DNA of 64,000 bases, from contig NZ_JAKKOQ010000005.1 in the NCBI RefSeq assembly GCF_021738965.1, positions 124,001-188,000 on the forward strand. Direction: 5' to 3'. The first letter of the stretch is position 1. Each line of letters begins with the position of its first letter. The DNA comes from Gordonia zhenghanii (GTDB lineage: Bacteria; Actinomycetota; Actinomycetes; Mycobacteriales; Mycobacteriaceae). The position numbers and the translations under genes are program-made. The notes below the pieces were generated by a model. That model was not told the origin of the DNA. It saw nothing but the letters and a program-made list of their open reading frames with translations, and made no database searches. Shown piece by piece: positions 34,299 through 44,740 of this stretch.

Positions 34299-35531
34299 AT
34301 GGATGTGGAGTGGTCCCCGGCAGACATCGCATTTCGCGACGAGGTCCGGGCCTTTCTGGATGAGAAGCTGACGCCCGACCTTGAGCGGGCGGGCCGATTG
34401 ATGACCAGCGTCTATTCCGACCATGAAGCATCGATGGCGTGGCAGGGGATCCTTCACGAGCGAGGATGGGCCGCACCCGCGTGGCCGGTCGAATACGGCG
34501 GCTGCGAGTGGAGTCTCACCCAGCACTACATCTTCAGCCGTGAGATGACCCTCGCCGGCGCGCCTGCGCTGTCGCCGATGGGCATCCGGATGGTCGCCCA
34601 CGCGATCATGAAGTTCGGAACCGAAGCGCAGAAGGACTACTTCCTTCCGGGAATTCTCACCGGAGACGTCTTCTTCTGCCAGGGCTACTCCGAGCCGGAA
34701 GCCGGCTCGGACCTCGCGTCGCTCAGTATGGCGGCCGTCGACGACGGTGACCATCTGGTCCTGACCGGCAGCAAGATCTGGACGACGCACGCCACCGAGG
34801 CGAACTGGATGTTCGCATTGGTCCGCACCTCACGCCTGGAACGCAAACAGCAGGGCATCACCTTCATCCTCATCGACATGACGTCGCCGGGCATCGAAGT
34901 GCGGCCACTCGTCATGACATCGGGCGAAGAGGTGCAGAACCAGGTCTTCTTCGACCAAGTACGCGTCCCCAAGTCGGGTGTCCTCGGCACGATCGACGAC
35001 GGTTGGTCGGTCGCCAAATACCTCCTCGAATTCGAACGCGGTGGCGGCGCGGCCGCCCCCGCACTCCAGGTGATGCTCGAGAACCTGACGTCCGACGCCA
35101 CCGAGCAACGAACCCCCGGCGGCGCGCGCCTCGTCGACGATCCGCTGTTCGCCGCGAAACTCGCGGACGCCCGCATCCGCACCGAGGTGCTCGAGATCCT
35201 CGAGTACCGCGCGCTGGCCACCGTCGCCGCGGGAAAGAACCCAGGCCCGGCGTCGTCCATGGGCAAGGTGCTCGCCACCGAACTGAGCCAGGCGATCACC
35301 GAACTCGCCATGGAGGCCGCCGGCCGCTACGGACGCGCCTACCAGCCGCACGTCGCTGCGCCGGGCGGGCCGATCGCCGAGTTCACGCCGCCCGTCGACG
35401 GATACGCGGGAGGTGAGCCCTGGCAGGCCGTCGCGCCACTGCACTACTTCAACGACCGCGCTGGATCCATCTACGCGGGCAGCAACGAAATTCAACGGAA
35501 CATTCTCGCTAAAGCAGCTTTGGGGCTCTGA
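34299..35531 (+). CDS. acyl-CoA dehydrogenase, subunit 1 of a pair
   Basis: FAD-dependent acyl-CoA dehydrogenase of 410 aa (FadE type). The FAD/acyl-binding strand FFCQGYSEPEAGSDLASL is present, as are GSKIWTTHATEANWMFALVR and the C-terminal YAGSNEIQRNILAKAALGL. The ATG at 34299 follows GAAGGGAAACAC. It is 5 bp upstream of a second, shorter dehydrogenase. In mycobacteria such unequal adjacent pairs form alpha2beta2 enzymes acting on sterol side-chain or short branched CoA esters. The substrate cannot be told here; no sterol genes are near. Confidence 0.9.
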   Translation: MDVEWSPADIAFRDEVRAFLDEKLTPDLERAGRLMTSVYSDHEASMAWQGILHERGWAAPAWPVEYGGCEWSLTQHYIFSREMTLAGAPALSPMGIRMVAHAIMKFGTEAQKDYFLPGILTGDVFFCQGYSEPEAGSDLASLSMAAVDDGDHLVLTGSKIWTTHATEANWMFALVRTSRLERKQQGITFILIDMTSPGIEVRPLVMTSGEEVQNQVFFDQVRVPKSGVLGTIDDGWSVAKYLLEFERGGGAAAPALQVMLENLTSDATEQRTPGGARLVDDPLFAAKLADARIRTEVLEILEYRALATVAAGKNPGPASSMGKVLATELSQAITELAMEAAGRYGRAYQPHVAAPGGPIAEFTPPVDGYAGGEPWQAVAPLHYFNDRAGSIYAGSNEIQRNILAKAALGL

Positions 35532-35536
35532 CACAC

Positions 35537-36664
35537 ATGGACTTCGACCTCTCCGCAGAGCAGCAGTTGCTGCGTGACGGACTCACTCATTTCCTCGCCA
35601 ACCGGTACGGGCTCGCGGCATCGCGGACCGCGGTCAAGACAGGTGCCGGATGGCAGCCAGAGACATGGAAGGCGTTCGCCGAAGAACTCGGCATCCTGGG
35701 CGCCACGCTGCCCGAATCCGTCGGTGGCATGGGCGGTGGCCCGGTCGAGACGATGGTCATCGCCGAAGCGCTCGGCCATGCACTCGTCGTCGAGCCATAC
35801 GTCAACACAGTGGTCGTGGCGGGCGGACTTCTCGCCCGGATCGGCTCCGACGTCGCGAACGCCGTCGCCGAACAGATCGCGGCAGGCGACGCGATCGTCG
35901 CACTCGCGGCGGCCGAGGACTCGTCCGACGACCTGACCTCGGTCTTGACCACCGCTCGGCGCGACGGCGACCAGTGGGTGCTCGACGGCTCCAAAGCGCT
36001 GGTCGTCGACGCACCGCTGGCGACCCACCTGATCGCAACCGCACGGATCGACGACGAAATCGGCCTCTTCGTCTTCCCGTACGACGATGCGGCGGACGGC
36101 GTCACCGCGCACGCGATTCGCACCGTCGACGACCGCCAGGCGGCCGACATCGTGTTCGAGGGCCTTCGGGTCCCGAGCGATGCACTCCTCGCCACCGGCG
36201 ACGAGGCGGCCTCCGCGCTGGAGCGGGCCGTCGACGACGGGGCTGCGGCGATCTGCGCCGAAGCCGTCGGCGCGATGCGCAAGGTACTCGACGACACCGT
36301 CGAGTACAGCAACCAGCGTCAACAGTTCGGTGTGCCACTGAGTAGCTTCCAGGTGCTGAGCCACCGCATGGTCGACATGTTGATGGAGGTCGAACAAGCT
36401 TCTGCCGCATCACTTCTCGCGACTATCAGACTGGACGCCGCCCCGGAGGCACGAGCGCGCGCAGTGTCGGCGGCCAAGGTCACCGTCGGCCGCGCAGCCC
36501 GCTTCGTCGGTCAGAACGCAGTGCAGTTGCACGGCGGAATGGGGATGACCGAGGAACTCGCGATCGGCCACTACTTCAAACGCCTGGCCGCGATGCAGTA
36601 CGAGTACGGCAGCACCGACCGCCACCTCGCGCGCTATGTGGAGTTGACGACGCCGCCTCGCTGA
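35537..36664 (+). CDS. acyl-CoA dehydrogenase, subunit 2 of a pair
   Basis: Second acyl-CoA dehydrogenase-fold protein, 375 aa. It has the [22 protein letters not shown] signature and the C-terminal [20 protein letters not shown]. The middle (FAD-side) domain is poorer in consensus than in subunit 1, as expected of a heterotetramer partner. Start 5 bp after the first subunit means cotranscription and probably equal synthesis. Followed by the 30-bp repeats. Confidence 0.9.
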   Translation: MDFDLSAEQQLLRDGLTHFLANRYGLAASRTAVKTGAGWQPETWKAFAEELGILGATLPESVGGMGGGPVETMVIAEALGHALVVEPYVNTVVVAGGLLARIGSDVANAVAEQIAAGDAIVALAAAEDSSDDLTSVLTTARRDGDQWVLDGSKALVVDAPLATHLIATARIDDEIGLFVFPYDDAADGVTAHAIRTVDDRQAADIVFEGLRVPSDALLATGDEAASALERAVDDGAAAICAEAVGAMRKVLDDTVEYSNQRQQFGVPLSSFQVLSHRMVDMLMEVEQASAASLLATIRLDAAPEARARAVSAAKVTVGRAARFVGQNAVQLHGGMGMTEELAIGHYFKRLAAMQYEYGSTDRHLARYVELTTPPR

Positions 36665-36680
36665 ACGGGGTGGTGTTGTT

Positions 36681-36780
36681 GATCGAGCGGGGATCTCGAC
36701 TCCGCTCGATCAGCAGGTGGGGATCTCGACTCCGCTCGATCGGCAGGTGGGGATCTCGACTCCGCTCGATCGGCGTGCGG
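36681..36780. repeat. three tandem 30-bp repeats before thrS
   Basis: Unit GGATCTCGACTCCGCTCGAT plus (C)AGC/CGGC-AGGTGG at 36691-36720, 36721-36750 and 36751-36780, nearly identical, preceded by the inverted half GATCGAGCGG at 36681-36690. It shares the TCTCGACTCCGCTCGAT core with the repeat at 12727-12827. The thrS frame stays open through the repeats, but the true start is downstream. Confidence 0.85.
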
Positions 36781-36867
36781 GTGCGGTCCGGCGATGCTCG
36801 GAGCGAACCGATACCATCAGGCTCGACAGTTTCATGTCGTCAGTCCGAGGAACACAGGAGTCTGCAA

Positions 36868-38970
36868 GTGCCCGACAACGTCGCGTCCGTCCAACGAGTT
36901 CGCCTTCCCGAGACCGTGCGGGTTCCGGCGGGCACTACGGTTGGCGCAGCGATGCGGGACACCGAACTCCCCGAGGGCCTTGAACTGCCGAACAAGGGAC
37001 CGCAGGCCGTCGTCGTCGTCCGAGAGGCCGACGGCACGCTCCGCGATCTGTCGTGGACGCCCGACACCGACAAGTACGTCGAGCCGGTGACCGCCGACTC
37101 CGACGACGGTCGTTCAGTGATCCGCCATTCCGCCGCGCACGTCCTCGCCCAGGCGGTGCAGGATCTGAATCCGAAGGCGCAGTTGGGGATCGGGCCGCCG
37201 ATCGCCGACGGTTTCTACTACGACTTCGCCGTCGACGAGCCGTTCACGCCCGACGATCTCAAAGCGCTCGAGAAGTCGATGCGCAAGATCATCAAGTCGG
37301 GGCAGAAGTTCTCTCGTCGCGTCTACGAGTCGAAGGACCAGGCGCGCGAAGAACTCGCCGACGAGCCGTTCAAACTCGAGTTGATCGACGACAAGGGCGC
37401 AGCCGACGACGACGAGATCATGGAGGTCGGCGGGGGAGAGCTCACCGCCTACGACAACCTGAATCCGCGGACGGGCGACCGCGTGTGGGGCGACCTGTGC
37501 CGCGGCCCGCATGTGCCGACAACCAAGTACATTCCGGCGTTCAAACTGACCCGCAGCTCGGCCGCCTACTGGCGCGGCGACCAGAGCCTGGCCGACCTCC
37601 AGCGCGTGTACGGCACCGCGTGGGAGTCGACCGAGGCGATGGACCTCTACCTGGACCGGCTCGCCGAAGCCGAGAAGCGCGACCATCGTCGCCTCGGCAG
37701 TGAACTGGATCTGTTCAGCTTCCCCGACGAGCTCGGTTCGGGACTGCCGGTGTTCCACCCCAAGGGCGGCATCATCCGCAAGGAGATGGAGGACTACTCG
37801 CGCGAACAGCATGCGGCCGCCGGGTACGAGTTCGTCAACACCCCGCATGTCACCAAGAGCAATCTGTTCGAGGTGTCCGGACACCTCGACTGGTACGCCG
37901 ACGGCATGTTCCCGCCGATGCAGCTCGACGCCGAGTACGACGAGAACGGCGAGATCCGCAAGCCCGGCCAGGACTACTACGTCAAGCCGATGAACTGCCC
38001 GATGCACAACCTGATCTATCGTTCGCGTGGCCGTTCGTACCGCGAGCTTCCGCTGCGACTGTTCGAATTCGGGTCGGTGTACCGGTACGAGAAGTCCGGC
38101 GTCATCCACGGCCTGACTCGCGCACGCGGTTTCACACAGGACGACGCGCATATCTTCTGCGCGCAAGAACAGGTCGTCGACGAGCTGACGACGACGCTGA
38201 ACTTCGTGCTGCAACTCCTCAAGGACTACGGTCTCGACGACTACTACCTCGAGCTCTCGACGAAGGACCCGGAGAAGTATGTCGGCGAGGACGACGTCTG
38301 GGACGAGGCGACCGAGACCCTGCGCAAGGTCGGCGAGGGCTCCGGTCTGGAACTCGTCCCCGATCCCGAAGGCGCCGCTTTCTACGGTCCCAAGATCTCC
38401 GTGCAGGTCAAGGATGCGCTCGGACGCACCTGGCAGATGTCGACGATCCAGCTCGACTTCAACCTGCCCGAGCGTTTCGACCTCGAGTACACGGCATCCG
38501 ACGGCACCAAGAAGCGGCCGGTGATGATCCATCGCGCGCTCTTCGGCTCCATCGAGCGATTCTTCGGCGTTCTCACCGAGCACTACGCCGGGGCCTTCCC
38601 GGTCTGGCTCTCGCCAGTCCAGGTGGTCGGCATCCCCGTGGCCGATACGTTCGCAGGCCACCTGCAGACGACGATCAACCGGCTCAATAGCCGCCGGGTG
38701 CGCGCCGAAGTCGACCACTCGGACGACCGGATGCAGAAGAAGATCCGCAACCACACCACCGCCAAGGTCCCGTTCATGCTGCTCGCGGGCGAACGCGACG
38801 TCGAGGCCAACGCGGTGAGCTTCCGGTTCCGCGACGGTACTCAGCTCAACGGGGTGGACGTCGACGACGCGGTGGTGGCGATCGACGAGTGGGAGGAGTC
38901 GCGCCGCAACGACTCGCCGACCGCCGACACGATGCGCGAGTTCCTGGAGCTCGTGCGGAAGCGCCGATGA
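36868..38970 (+). CDS. thrS: threonyl-tRNA synthetase
   Basis: Class II aminoacyl-tRNA synthetase of 700 aa. N-terminal TGS-like domain (about residues 5-75), the editing domain with [11 protein letters not shown], the catalytic core with the zinc-binding cysteine in [11 protein letters not shown], motif 2 [20 protein letters not shown] and motif 3 [14 protein letters not shown], then an anticodon-binding domain. GTG 36868 was chosen over upstream starts because AGGAG lies 7 nt before it and the longer frame would encode the DNA repeats. Its stop overlaps the HIT gene start (ATGA). Confidence 0.96.
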   Translation: MPDNVASVQRVRLPETVRVPAGTTVGAAMRDTELPEGLELPNKGPQAVVVVREADGTLRDLSWTPDTDKYVEPVTADSDDGRSVIRHSAAHVLAQAVQDLNPKAQLGIGPPIADGFYYDFAVDEPFTPDDLKALEKSMRKIIKSGQKFSRRVYESKDQAREELADEPFKLELIDDKGAADDDEIMEVGGGELTAYDNLNPRTGDRVWGDLCRGPHVPTTKYIPAFKLTRSSAAYWRGDQSLADLQRVYGTAWESTEAMDLYLDRLAEAEKRDHRRLGSELDLFSFPDELGSGLPVFHPKGGIIRKEMEDYSREQHAAAGYEFVNTPHVTKSNLFEVSGHLDWYADGMFPPMQLDAEYDENGEIRKPGQDYYVKPMNCPMHNLIYRSRGRSYRELPLRLFEFGSVYRYEKSGVIHGLTRARGFTQDDAHIFCAQEQVVDELTTTLNFVLQLLKDYGLDDYYLELSTKDPEKYVGEDDVWDEATETLRKVGEGSGLELVPDPEGAAFYGPKISVQVKDALGRTWQMSTIQLDFNLPERFDLEYTASDGTKKRPVMIHRALFGSIERFFGVLTEHYAGAFPVWLSPVQVVGIPVADTFAGHLQTTINRLNSRRVRAEVDHSDDRMQKKIRNHTTAKVPFMLLAGERDVEANAVSFRFRDGTQLNGVDVDDAVVAIDEWEESRRNDSPTADTMREFLELVRKRR

Positions 38971-39524
38971 CCGCGGCGGACGGGTCGGCGCGCGAGGCGC
39001 TCGAACGACTCTGGACGCCGCACCGGATGAGCTACATCACGGCGGCGGCGCCGAAGAAGGCGTCCGACGGCGGTGAGCTCACCGGGCACCCGTTCCTCGA
39101 CATCCCGCGAATGACCGACGAGGAGGGTTTGATCATCGCGCGCGGCGAATCCGTCTACGCAGTGCTCAACCTGTACCCGTACAATCCGGGCCACACGATG
39201 ATCGTGCCGTATCGGCAGGTGGCGGACCTGGAAGATCTGACCGTCGATGAGTCGCACGAGCTGATGGCGTTCACCCAGCATCTGGTCCGAGTCATCAAGT
39301 CCGTGTCGAATCCGGACGCGTTCAACGTCGGACTCAACCTGGGCGCCGCCGCAGGCGGCTCGCTCTCCGAGCATCTGCATCAGCACGTTGTGCCACGATG
39401 GACGGGCGACGCGAACTTCATCACCGTCGTAGGCGACACCAAGGTGATGCCACAACTGCTTCACGACACACGCGCGCTTCTCGCGCAGGCGTGGACGGAC
39501 CTCGGGGGACCACACAGTGCTTAG
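38967..39524 (+). CDS. HIT-family protein, Ap4A phosphorylase-like
   Basis: Nucleotide-binding HIT protein of 185 aa. The histidine triad reads [12 protein letters not shown]. The mycobacterial ortholog (Rv2613c) in the same position between thrS and pgsA is known as a diadenosine tetraphosphate phosphorylase. Ap4A is a side product of aminoacyl-tRNA synthetases, so coupling to thrS by a four-base overlap makes functional sense. It also overlaps pgsA1 (GTG at 39517). Confidence 0.9.
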   Translation: MTAADGSAREALERLWTPHRMSYITAAAPKKASDGGELTGHPFLDIPRMTDEEGLIIARGESVYAVLNLYPYNPGHTMIVPYRQVADLEDLTVDESHELMAFTQHLVRVIKSVSNPDAFNVGLNLGAAAGGSLSEHLHQHVVPRWTGDANFITVVGDTKVMPQLLHDTRALLAQAWTDLGGPHSA

Positions 39525-40182
39525 CATCAAAGGCCGGGCATCGGTGTCGAAGGTGACACTGCCGATCGGCCGAGCCCTCATCCGCACCGGCCTGACACCG
39601 GACCTGATGACGATCATCGGCACCGTGGTGACGGTCGCGGCATCGATCTGGCTGTTCTCGCAGGGCCACCTGTTCGCGGGGACACTCGTGACCTGGGCGT
39701 TCGTGATGTTCGACATGCTCGACGGCGCGATGGCTCGCGCACGCGGCGGCGGCACCCGGTTCGGTTCGGTGCTCGACGCGACCTGCGACCGGATCGCCGA
39801 CGGCGCGATCTTCGGCGCCATCGCCTGGTGGGCCGCGGTTCAGGAACCGCACCAACTCCTGCTGATCGCGACCATCATCTGTCTCGTGACGTCTCAGGTG
39901 ATCTCGTACGCGAAGGCGCGCGCCGAGGCCGCGGGACTCAACGGCGACGGCGGACTCATCGAACGACCCGACCGGTTGATCATCGTGCTCGTCGGCACCG
40001 GCCTCACCGACTTCCCCGGCCTGCACTGGTGGTGGGCCGTCCACGTCGCGATGTGGGCGCTCGCCGTACTGAGCCTGATCACCGTCGCACAACGCATGTG
40101 GTCGATCTACTGTTCGCCTGGCGCACGTGATCTCATTCCGGCCGCTCCCGCTGCGGCCGACGATTCGACTGAGGAGGCCTGA
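39517..40182 (+). CDS. pgsA1: phosphatidylinositol phosphate synthase
   Basis: Membrane CDP-alcohol phosphotransferase of 221 aa joining CDP-diacylglycerol and inositol 1-phosphate, the first committed step toward PIMs, LM and LAM. The signature D-G-x2-A-R-x8-G-x3-D-x3-D is complete, with D66, D69, D87 and D91 as metal ligands/base; about six hydrophobic helices follow. GTG start inside the HIT 3' end gives translational coupling. Place in thrS-HIT-pgsA-patA-pimA confirms the assignment. Confidence 0.94.
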   Translation: MLSIKGRASVSKVTLPIGRALIRTGLTPDLMTIIGTVVTVAASIWLFSQGHLFAGTLVTWAFVMFDMLDGAMARARGGGTRFGSVLDATCDRIADGAIFGAIAWWAAVQEPHQLLLIATIICLVTSQVISYAKARAEAAGLNGDGGLIERPDRLIIVLVGTGLTDFPGLHWWWAVHVAMWALAVLSLITVAQRMWSIYCSPGARDLIPAAPAAADDSTEEA

Positions 40183-40186
40183 CCGC

Positions 40187-41101
40187 GTGCTGGGTGGACT
40201 GGGCGACGTCGTATCCGACTTCGGCTACCGAGCCGGGTGGGCTGCCGTCAAGTATTCGCCGGAGTCGGTGGCGCGCGGCGTCTTCGACGCGGCAGGCACG
40301 TTAGCCGGTAAGCGAAACGGGGGACCGGAACAGCTCCGCAAGAATCTCGCGCGCGTCATCGGCACGACACCGGACGATGTTCCGGGCGAGCTCGTCGAAG
40401 AGGCGATGCGCTCGTATGCGCGCTACTGGCGCGAGGCGTTCCGGCTGCCGACGACCGACCCGGACGAGATCGTCGCGAGCGTGACGGTCAGCGACCACGA
40501 CCGGGACCGTCTGGCCGAGTCCGTTCAGTCGGGGCGCGGCGTCGTCATGGCACTGCCGCACTCGGGGAATTGGGACATCGCGGGCGTGTGGCTGGTGAAG
40601 ACCCACGGTGCGTTCTCGACTGTCGCCGAACGCCTCAAACCGGAGTCGTTGTTCGACCAGTTCGTCGCCTATCGCGAATCGCTCGGCTTCGAAGTGTTCC
40701 CGCTCACCGGTGGGGAACAGCCGCCGTTCACGTTGCTCGCGGAACGTCTCCGCGCCGGCGGCCTGGTCTGCCTGATGGCCGACCGCGACCTGTCTGCGAA
40801 CGGCGTTCCGGTGACCATGTTCGGTCAGAAGACCCGCATTCCGGCCGGATCGGCGAAGCTCGCGATCGAGACCGGAGCAGTCCTGCACGCCGTGCACCAC
40901 CGGTACGACGGGGTCGGGAAGTCGCATCTGAACTGCGGCACCGTCATCGACACCGCAGGCGGAGTCGGACCGACCGCACAACGTCTCGCCGACACGTTCA
41001 CCCGGGACATCGCGACCGCACCCGCGGACTGGCACATGCTGCAGCCGCTGTGGGAGGCCGACTGGTCTCCGGAACGTCGGGCCAGGCTCGGAATCGAGTG
41101 A
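40187..41101 (+). CDS. patA: phosphatidylinositol mannoside acyltransferase
   Basis: Membrane-associated acyltransferase of 304 aa of the HtrB/LpxL-like superfamily; in mycobacteria PatA transfers palmitoyl to the 6-position mannose of PIM1/PIM2. The catalytic H-x4-D is H125/D130 in ALPHSGNWDIAG. GTG 40187 follows GAGGAGG and lies 4 bp after pgsA1. PimA follows after 7 bp. Confidence 0.9.
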   Translation: MLGGLGDVVSDFGYRAGWAAVKYSPESVARGVFDAAGTLAGKRNGGPEQLRKNLARVIGTTPDDVPGELVEEAMRSYARYWREAFRLPTTDPDEIVASVTVSDHDRDRLAESVQSGRGVVMALPHSGNWDIAGVWLVKTHGAFSTVAERLKPESLFDQFVAYRESLGFEVFPLTGGEQPPFTLLAERLRAGGLVCLMADRDLSANGVPVTMFGQKTRIPAGSAKLAIETGAVLHAVHHRYDGVGKSHLNCGTVIDTAGGVGPTAQRLADTFTRDIATAPADWHMLQPLWEADWSPERRARLGIE

Positions 41102-41108
41102 GGCACGC

Positions 41109-42233
41109 GTGAAGATCGGCATGATCTGCCCGTACTCGTTCGACGTGCCGGGCGGAGTCCAAGCACACGTCGTCGAACTTGCCGAAGTGTTCATCGGCCG
41201 CGGCCACGAGGTGCGCGTCCTCGCCCCGGCGGGAACGGACGTCGTCCTGCCCGACTACGTCGACTCTGCGGGCCCGGCGCTCGGCATCCCGTACAACGGC
41301 TCGGTCTCGCGGGTCACGTTCTCGCCGAAGGCCTACCACCGCCTGCGTCGGTGGATCGCGGTGAACGAGTTCGACGTGCTGCACGTGCACGAACCCAACG
41401 CACCGAGCCTGTCGATGCTCTCGTTGATGGTGGCGAGCGGGCCGATCGTCACGACCTTTCACACGGCCACCACGAAATCGATGTGGTTGGCGCTCTTCGA
41501 CTCGATGCTGCGTCAGTTCCGCGAAAGGATCCGCGGCAAGATCGCTGTCTCCGAGCTCGCCCGACGCTGGCAGATGGAGTCTCTCGGCAACGATGCGGTC
41601 GAGATCCCCAACGGGGTGGACGTTGCGTCGTTCGGTCGAGTCCGGCCGCTCGACTGCTATCCGCGTGCCGGACGCACCGTGATGTTCCTCGGCAGGTTCG
41701 ACGAGCCCCGCAAGGGCGTCGACGTGTTGATGCGCGCGCTGCCGAGCATCGTCGAGGAGTTCCCCGACGTGCAGGTCCTGGTGGTCGGCGGCGGCAACGA
41801 GTCTGCTCTGCGTAGACGCGCCGGCGACCTCGCCGGACACCTGAAGTTCCTCGGCATGGTCGACGACGAGACGAAGGCTCGTGCACTGCGCAGCAGCGAC
41901 GTGTACGTCGCACCGAACCTCGGCGGCGAGAGCTTCGGCATCGTGCTCGTCGAGGCGATGGCCGCGGGCGCCGCTGTGGTCGCCAGCGATCTCGTCGCCT
42001 TCTCCCGAGTCCTGGACGGCGGTCGGGCAGGACGCCTGGTGAAGACCGGGTCGCCGACCGCGCTCGCCGACGAGGTCATCACCCTGCTGCGCGACGACGA
42101 ACTGCGTGCAGATTACGTCGCGCGCGGACACGAACGCGCCGATCTGTACGACTGGTCGCGGGTCGCCGACCAGATCCAGAACGTCTACGACACCGTGACG
42201 TTCAACGCGGGTCCCGTGGTGGTGTCGGACTGA
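41109..42233 (+). CDS. pimA: phosphatidylinositol alpha-mannosyltransferase
   Basis: GT4-family GDP-mannose transferase of 374 aa forming PIM1 at the inner leaflet. N-terminal glycine-rich SFDVPGGVQAHVVELA, basic patch for membrane binding (MLRQFRERIRGK), nucleotide-sugar region FLGRFDEPRKGVDVL, and the E-x7-E motif in ESFGIVLVEAMAAG. It completes the pgsA1-patA-pimA set. Confidence 0.95.
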   Translation: MKIGMICPYSFDVPGGVQAHVVELAEVFIGRGHEVRVLAPAGTDVVLPDYVDSAGPALGIPYNGSVSRVTFSPKAYHRLRRWIAVNEFDVLHVHEPNAPSLSMLSLMVASGPIVTTFHTATTKSMWLALFDSMLRQFRERIRGKIAVSELARRWQMESLGNDAVEIPNGVDVASFGRVRPLDCYPRAGRTVMFLGRFDEPRKGVDVLMRALPSIVEEFPDVQVLVVGGGNESALRRRAGDLAGHLKFLGMVDDETKARALRSSDVYVAPNLGGESFGIVLVEAMAAGAAVVASDLVAFSRVLDGGRAGRLVKTGSPTALADEVITLLRDDELRADYVARGHERADLYDWSRVADQIQNVYDTVTFNAGPVVVSD

Positions 42234-42255
42234 TGCCATCCGTCGGAGTCACCGC

Positions 42256-42765
42256 ATGACCGCCACAGCCACGACCGTCCTCATCAGCGCCGTAGTCGTC
42301 CTCGGTGTCGTCTGGCTCGCCATCCTGTCGGCCACGCGAGCGTCCCGCCTGAATCGCCTCCACATCCGGGTCGACTTGGCGCGTCAAGCATTGTTCGGCG
42401 CGTTGGAGCGCCGCGCCGTGGTCGCCCGCGCGATCGCTGCGGCCGAGCCCGAGGCCACGGGGGCCGACGCACTCCTGAGTGCTGCCGACAGTGCAGAGTC
42501 CGCCGCCCCGGCGGCCCGCGAGGTAGCCGAGAATCTCCTGTCGGCGGCCATCGCGCACACCGACCCGGCGAACCGCTCGGCCGCACTGACGTCGGAGCTG
42601 GCCGAAGCGCAGACGAGAGTCACGATGGCGCGCCGCTTCTACAACGACGCCGTGCGCGACGCGAGGTCGCTCCGCGGTCGACGGATGGTCCGATGGCTGC
42701 ACCTGGCGGGCCACGCGCTCCAGCCGGACTACTTCGAGATCACCGAACGAGTGACCAGGGGATGA
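42256..42765 (+). CDS. conserved membrane-anchored protein of the pim locus
   Basis: 169-aa protein of unknown function: one N-terminal transmembrane helix (residues about 6-27), then an alanine-rich coiled-coil-like region with LNRLHIRVDLARQALFGALE and a final RMARRFYNDAVRD-like segment (here TMARRFYNDAVRDARSL), resembling LemA-type helical proteins. It occupies the position of mycobacterial Rv2609c, which as I recall has an additional Nudix domain; none is seen here. Confidence 0.75.
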   Translation: MTATATTVLISAVVVLGVVWLAILSATRASRLNRLHIRVDLARQALFGALERRAVVARAIAAAEPEATGADALLSAADSAESAAPAAREVAENLLSAAIAHTDPANRSAALTSELAEAQTRVTMARRFYNDAVRDARSLRGRRMVRWLHLAGHALQPDYFEITERVTRG

Positions 42766-42902
42766 GCCCGTACGTGGCGCACGTCTCGAATCCGACGACC
42801 CGCCGTTGGCCGCCTGCGCGGCGATCGGGTTTACTTGATGCGTCAGTCTCACCCGAGACCAGCTCAGATCACTGAGATCCCTGAGACCAAGGAGCACCGC
42901 CC

Positions 42903-43808
42903 GTGACCACTGATCCGCAGAACACTCCGGCAACCGGTACTGCCCGTGTCAAGCGCGGCATGGCCGAAATGCTGAAGGGCGGCGTGATCATGGACGTGGT
43001 CACCCCGGAACAGGCCAAGATCGCCGAGGACGCGGGCGCAGTGGCCGTGATGGCGCTTGAGCGGGTTCCCGCCGACATCCGTGCCCAGGGCGGCGTCTCG
43101 CGGATGAGCGACCCGGACATGATCGACGGAATCATCGAAGCCGTGTCGGTCCCGGTCATGGCGAAGGCCCGTATCGGCCACTTCGTCGAGGCCCGGATCC
43201 TCCAGAGCCTCGGCGTGGACTACGTCGACGAGTCCGAGGTACTGACCCCGGCGGACTTCGAGAACCACATCGACAAGTTCGCGTTCACCGTGCCGTTCGT
43301 CTGCGGCGCGACCAACCTCGGCGAAGCGCTCCGCCGCATCAACGAGGGCGCCGCGATGATTCGCTCGAAGGGCGAAGCGGGCACGGGCGACGTCTCGAAC
43401 GCCACGACTCACATGCGCAAGATCCGCCAGGAGATCCGCCGCCTCACCTCGTTGCCCGAGGACGAGCTGTACGTGGCCGCCAAAGAACTGCAGGCGCCCT
43501 ACGATCTCGTCGTCGAAGTCGCGAAGGCAGGCAAGCTTCCGGTCACGCTGTTCACCGCGGGCGGCATCGCCACCCCGGCCGACGCCGCGATGATGATGCA
43601 GCTCGGCGCCGAGGGCGTGTTCGTGGGTTCGGGCATCTTCAAGTCGGGTAACCCCGCTCAGCGCGCGGCCGCGATCGTCAAGGCGACGACGTTCCACGAC
43701 GACCCGGACATGCTCGCGAACATCTCGCGCGGTCTCGGCGAAGCGATGGTCGGCATCAACGTCGACGAACTGCCGCAGCCCCACCGGCTCGCGGAACGCG
43801 GTTGGTGA
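42903..43808 (+). CDS. pdxS: pyridoxal 5'-phosphate synthase lyase subunit
   Basis: PdxS/SNZ subunit (301 aa) of the glutamine-dependent PLP synthase, forming a dodecamer with PdxT. Typical segments are [22 protein letters not shown], the Schiff-base lysine in [27 protein letters not shown] and [20 protein letters not shown] 42903 follows AAGGAGCACCGCCC. Its partner pdxT is 5.3 kb away because four unrelated genes and tesB lie between. Confidence 0.97.
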   Translation: MTTDPQNTPATGTARVKRGMAEMLKGGVIMDVVTPEQAKIAEDAGAVAVMALERVPADIRAQGGVSRMSDPDMIDGIIEAVSVPVMAKARIGHFVEARILQSLGVDYVDESEVLTPADFENHIDKFAFTVPFVCGATNLGEALRRINEGAAMIRSKGEAGTGDVSNATTHMRKIRQEIRRLTSLPEDELYVAAKELQAPYDLVVEVAKAGKLPVTLFTAGGIATPADAAMMMQLGAEGVFVGSGIFKSGNPAQRAAAIVKATTFHDDPDMLANISRGLGEAMVGINVDELPQPHRLAERGW

Positions 43809-43916
43809 ACCGAGCAACGACGATCTCGACTAGTCTGTCGTGCATGGTTCGTGCTGCGGCAGCGAGCCGCGAGACACGGCAGGATCGGGTCGCCGAGCGC
43901 GGCCGATGAATCTATG

Positions 43917-43928
43917 GACTCATGAGTC
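43917..43928. promoter_or_regulatory. 12-bp palindrome upstream of the PP2C gene
   Basis: GACTCATGAGTC is a perfect palindrome 24 bp before the phosphatase ATG, just 5' of its RBS GGAGAGG. Possible operator; chance occurrence is not excluded. Confidence 0.35.
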
Positions 43929-43952
43929 AGGGGCACTCAGGGAGAGGTGAGC

Positions 43953-44738
43953 ATGGACGACTCCGTCATCTTGCGTGACGAGGCGCAGACCGGACGTGAT
44001 CAGGTCGGCGACGTCACTGTCGACTGGTCGGTGGTCTGCCATGTCGGTCGGGTCCGTGAAGCCAACGAGGACGCCGCGCTGGCCCAGCCGGGCCGCTACC
44101 TCGTCGCCGACGGCATGGGGGGACACGACAGTGGCGAGTTGGCGAGCGAAGCCGCGCTCGTGACGCTCGTCGACGCTCCAGTCGGCGAAGACTTCGACAC
44201 GACCCGCACGGCAGTCGCCGGACTACTCGTGCAGGCGCAGGAGAAGATCGGGTCGTTCACATCGGAGTCCGGCCGTCGAGCGGGAACAACGACGACGGGC
44301 GTGCTTCTCGCCGAAGGCGATGACGGCGCGGCGTGGGTCGCATTCAACATCGGCGACTCGCGCACCTACCTGTACTCGCAGGGGGCGCTGACTCAGGTGA
44401 GCGTCGACCACTCTCAGGTGCAGGAACTGGTCGAGGCCGGGTATCTGACTCCGGAGCAGGCACGCGTCGACTCCCGCCGCAACGTGATCACTCGGGCCCT
44501 CGGGGCGGGCATGGCCGAGCCGATCGCCGACTACTTCGCGTTCGCCGCGGTGCCCGGCGACATCGTGCTGCTCTGCTCGGACGGGCTGGACGGCGAATTG
44601 GAGGACTCCGAGATCGCTTCCGTCGTCGAGTCGGCCGACGGCGACGTCGAGCGTGCCGCTGCGGCGCTGGTCGAGGCCGCGCTGGAAAGCGGAGCACATG
44701 ACAACGTCACAGTCGCCGCACTGACGGTGAGTCGATAA
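43953..44738 (+). CDS. PP2C-family serine/threonine phosphatase
   Basis: Metal-dependent protein phosphatase of 261 aa, soluble, without transmembrane or sensor domain. Metal-binding motifs VREANEDA, VADGMGGHDSGELAS, NIGDSRTYLYS, LLCSDGLDGELEDSE and the terminal SGAHDNVTV are all present. ATG 43953 was chosen because GGAGAGG lies 5 nt before it. It is 2 bp from the FHA-domain gene, implying a shared phospho-signalling pathway; the partner kinase is not in the window. Confidence 0.93.
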   Translation: MDDSVILRDEAQTGRDQVGDVTVDWSVVCHVGRVREANEDAALAQPGRYLVADGMGGHDSGELASEAALVTLVDAPVGEDFDTTRTAVAGLLVQAQEKIGSFTSESGRRAGTTTTGVLLAEGDDGAAWVAFNIGDSRTYLYSQGALTQVSVDHSQVQELVEAGYLTPEQARVDSRRNVITRALGAGMAEPIADYFAFAAVPGDIVLLCSDGLDGELEDSEIASVVESADGDVERAAAALVEAALESGAHDNVTVAALTVSR

Positions 44739-44740
44739 CG

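Noticed and set aside
36670-36867. N-terminal extension of ThrS through the 30-bp repeats
   Set aside because: The frame is open, but it would translate the DNA repeat three times. GTG 36868 with AGGAG at 7 nt matches the normal ThrS N-terminus.
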